A stretch of 64,000 bases of DNA from Bacillota bacterium (GTDB taxonomy: Bacteria > Bacillota > Clostridia > Lachnospirales > Lachnospiraceae), in assembly GCA_023457255.1 (NCBI GenBank), contig JAEWMB010000002.1, forward strand, positions 1 through 64,000, written 5' to 3'. Within the stretch, counting starts at the first letter, position 1. Every line of letters starts with the position of its first letter. Positions 62,700 to 64,000 of this stretch are shown here, piece by piece. Under the pieces are notes generated by a model. That model ran no database searches. It was not told the DNA's origin and saw only the letters and a program-made list of their open reading frames with translations. The translations under genes and the position numbers were made by a program.

Positions 62700-62733
62700 T
62701 GGAATATACTTTAACATCTAGGGAGAGAGACAT

Positions 62734-63714
62734 ATGGGTTACATAATTTTATTACTGGCAGGCGTCTGTCAAGGAAGTTTTGGACTTGGTTATAAGCGAT
62801 ATCAGCCTTTGGCATGGGAGGCATTTTGGGGATATTATTCCACGTTATGCTTTGTGATTCCGTTGTTCTGGACAATCTTCATTGTACCTGATTTTCTTAG
62901 TTATTTCGTGCACAGTTCCATGGCAAGCATTGCGGTACCGATCCTATGCGGTTTATTTTGGGGGGTAACAGCGATTGGATTTAGTAAAGCTGTTTCGAGT
63001 ATAGGAATGTCCTTGGTATATGGTATCTCAATGGGGATCTCAGCAGTAGTAGGTGCACTGATTCCCTATTTTATGAGTAATAAAAATGTTGTTAGCTCCT
63101 CCTTCCTTTTCTTGATGATTGGAATTTTCATTACATTAATCGGAGTTGTTATTATTACATTTGCCGGCATCAAAAAGGAGAATAAGGAGAGCGAACCTAG
63201 AAATACAAAAATGAAGTTAGGACTTATGTTAGCTATATTTTCAGGTTTAGGGTCTGGAGCAATGAATATAGGTTTTGAATTCTCAAAAGAAATTACGGAT
63301 AAGATTCATATAGCCGGCGGTACAGAACTTATGGCGAGTTCGGTTGCATGGCTTTTAGTATTAACCGGAGGATTTCTATCTAATATCTTTTATTGCGGGT
63401 ATCTGATGAAAAAAAATAAAACCTATCGTACTTTTACCTTAAAAGGTGCAAAGAAACGCTGCTTCATACTAATAGGAACTTGTATTATTTGGTTTACCGC
63501 ATTGATTGCCTATGGAACGAGTACCTATAATCTAGGTCAGATGGGACCTGTAATCGGATGGATTTTATTCAATGCCATAGCACTAATGGTGAGTAATGGC
63601 TGGGGAATAAAAACAGGGGAATGGAAAGGGAAAGAAAAAGCCAGGGGGCTGTTATATGCTGGGAATCTGGTACTGCTGATTTCATGGATATTTGTAGGAT
63701 TATCGAATCGATAG
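62734..63714 (+). CDS. RhaT-family sugar transporter
   Basis: The 326-residue membrane protein has about ten transmembrane helices and the L-rhamnose/proton symporter family start L-L-A-G-V-C-Q-G-S-F-G-L-G-Y-K. It also has W-E-A-F-W-G-Y-Y and F-W-G-V-T-A-I-G-F. Rhamnose is the substrate of characterised RhaT, but no rhamnose-catabolic gene is nearby, so the substrate remains inferred. GGGAGAG precedes the ATG. Confidence 0.82.
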   Translation: MGYIILLLAGVCQGSFGLGYKRYQPLAWEAFWGYYSTLCFVIPLFWTIFIVPDFLSYFVHSSMASIAVPILCGLFWGVTAIGFSKAVSSIGMSLVYGISMGISAVVGALIPYFMSNKNVVSSSFLFLMIGIFITLIGVVIITFAGIKKENKESEPRNTKMKLGLMLAIFSGLGSGAMNIGFEFSKEITDKIHIAGGTELMASSVAWLLVLTGGFLSNIFYCGYLMKKNKTYRTFTLKGAKKRCFILIGTCIIWFTALIAYGTSTYNLGQMGPVIGWILFNAIALMVSNGWGIKTGEWKGKEKARGLLYAGNLVLLISWIFVGLSNR

Positions 63715-63849
63715 CGATACATTACTTGTGCAGAATAATAAATTATAGTAGAATTTATTAAAATGTAATTCATTGTGATAAGACATAGGAGTAAGTGTAT
63801 TTGCTTATACTATAGGGAATAGGTACTAAAATGCCGGAAAGAGGTCAAC

Positions 63850-64000
63850 ATGTCAAAAGTATTAGAGCGTTTTTTAACATATGTCAGTTATCATACAACT
63901 TCAGAAGAGGATCAGGAAGCAGTACCAAGCACAGATAGACAGTGGATACTTGCAAAGGCGTTAGAACAGGAATTAAAAGCGTTGGGAGCTGCGAATGTAC
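63850..64000 (+). CDS. pepT: Peptidase T, N-terminal part (runs off the window)
   Basis: The frame from ATG 63850 is open to the window edge (50 codons). The start V-L-E-R-F-L-T-Y-V-S-Y-H-T-T-S and the later A-V-P-S-T-D-R-Q-W-I-L-A match the N-terminus of PepT, a zinc tripeptidase of the M20 family. The metal-binding motifs lie outside the window. AAAGAGG precedes the ATG. Confidence 0.8.
   Translation, partial: MSKVLERFLTYVSYHTTSEEDQEAVPSTDRQWILAKALEQELKALGAANV

Overview
The window looks like chromosomal DNA of a low-GC, cellulolytic, anaerobic Firmicute of the family Lachnospiraceae. The gene content closely resembles Lachnoclostridium (Clostridium) phytofermentans. This rests on the AT-rich background, strong AGGAGG-type ribosome sites, a type III glutamine synthetase, a single-chain PurL of about 1270 residues, and above all a tandem GH48-GH9 cellulase pair that carries CBM3 and X2 modules but no dockerin. 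The species name is recognition from memory, not a database result.

Layout. 1-410: 3' end of a 23S rRNA gene and the rRNA terminator, with no 5S gene following. 480-940: two perfect DnaA-box sequences and a decayed PAP2-like gene. 1.3-4.6 kb: serC-serA (serine synthesis) and xpt (xanthine salvage). 4.7-8.4 kb: a two-gene heterodimeric ABC exporter. 8.5-11.1 kb: a methyltransferase (minus strand), a class I mannose-6-phosphate isomerase and a YesL-like membrane protein. 11.2-14.4 kb: glgB overlapping an MscS channel gene. 14.5-16.9 kb: glnN with a possible attenuator. 17-24.2 kb: an LRR lipoprotein, an ABC-F ATPase, a GH13 protein that has lost all three catalytic acids, a TraX-like membrane protein and a DUF5721-like protein. 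24.2-26.4 kb: htpG under a perfect CIRCE operator.

26.6-32.9 kb: cel48 and cel9, two secreted cellulases expected to act together on crystalline cellulose. 33.2-37.7 kb: a MoxR ATPase / DUF58 / membrane transglutaminase operon. 37.8-42.0 kb: a divergent lipoprotein gene, then mutY, a LysR regulator and a HAD protein. 42.3-46.5 kb: leucine genes leuB, a small membrane protein, leuC and leuD, followed by a nicotinamidase-like hydrolase. 47.0-52.9 kb: a carbohydrate-uptake locus with LacI and AraC regulators, a binding lipoprotein and two permeases, but no ATPase gene. 53.1-57.1 kb: a tandem pair of M14-type deacylase homologues (the second lacks key active-site residues) followed by azlC-azlD amino-acid exporter genes and a convergent LysR gene. 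57.3-64.0 kb: an MraY-like transferase outside any cell-wall cluster, purL, a RhaT-family transporter and the start of pepT.

The most unusual items are the GH13 pseudoenzyme, the active/degenerate deacylase pair with AzlCD, the CIRCE-htpG arrangement, and several perfect palindromes overlapping promoters. I saw no CRISPR array, no prophage, no tRNA gene and no intact insertion sequence.
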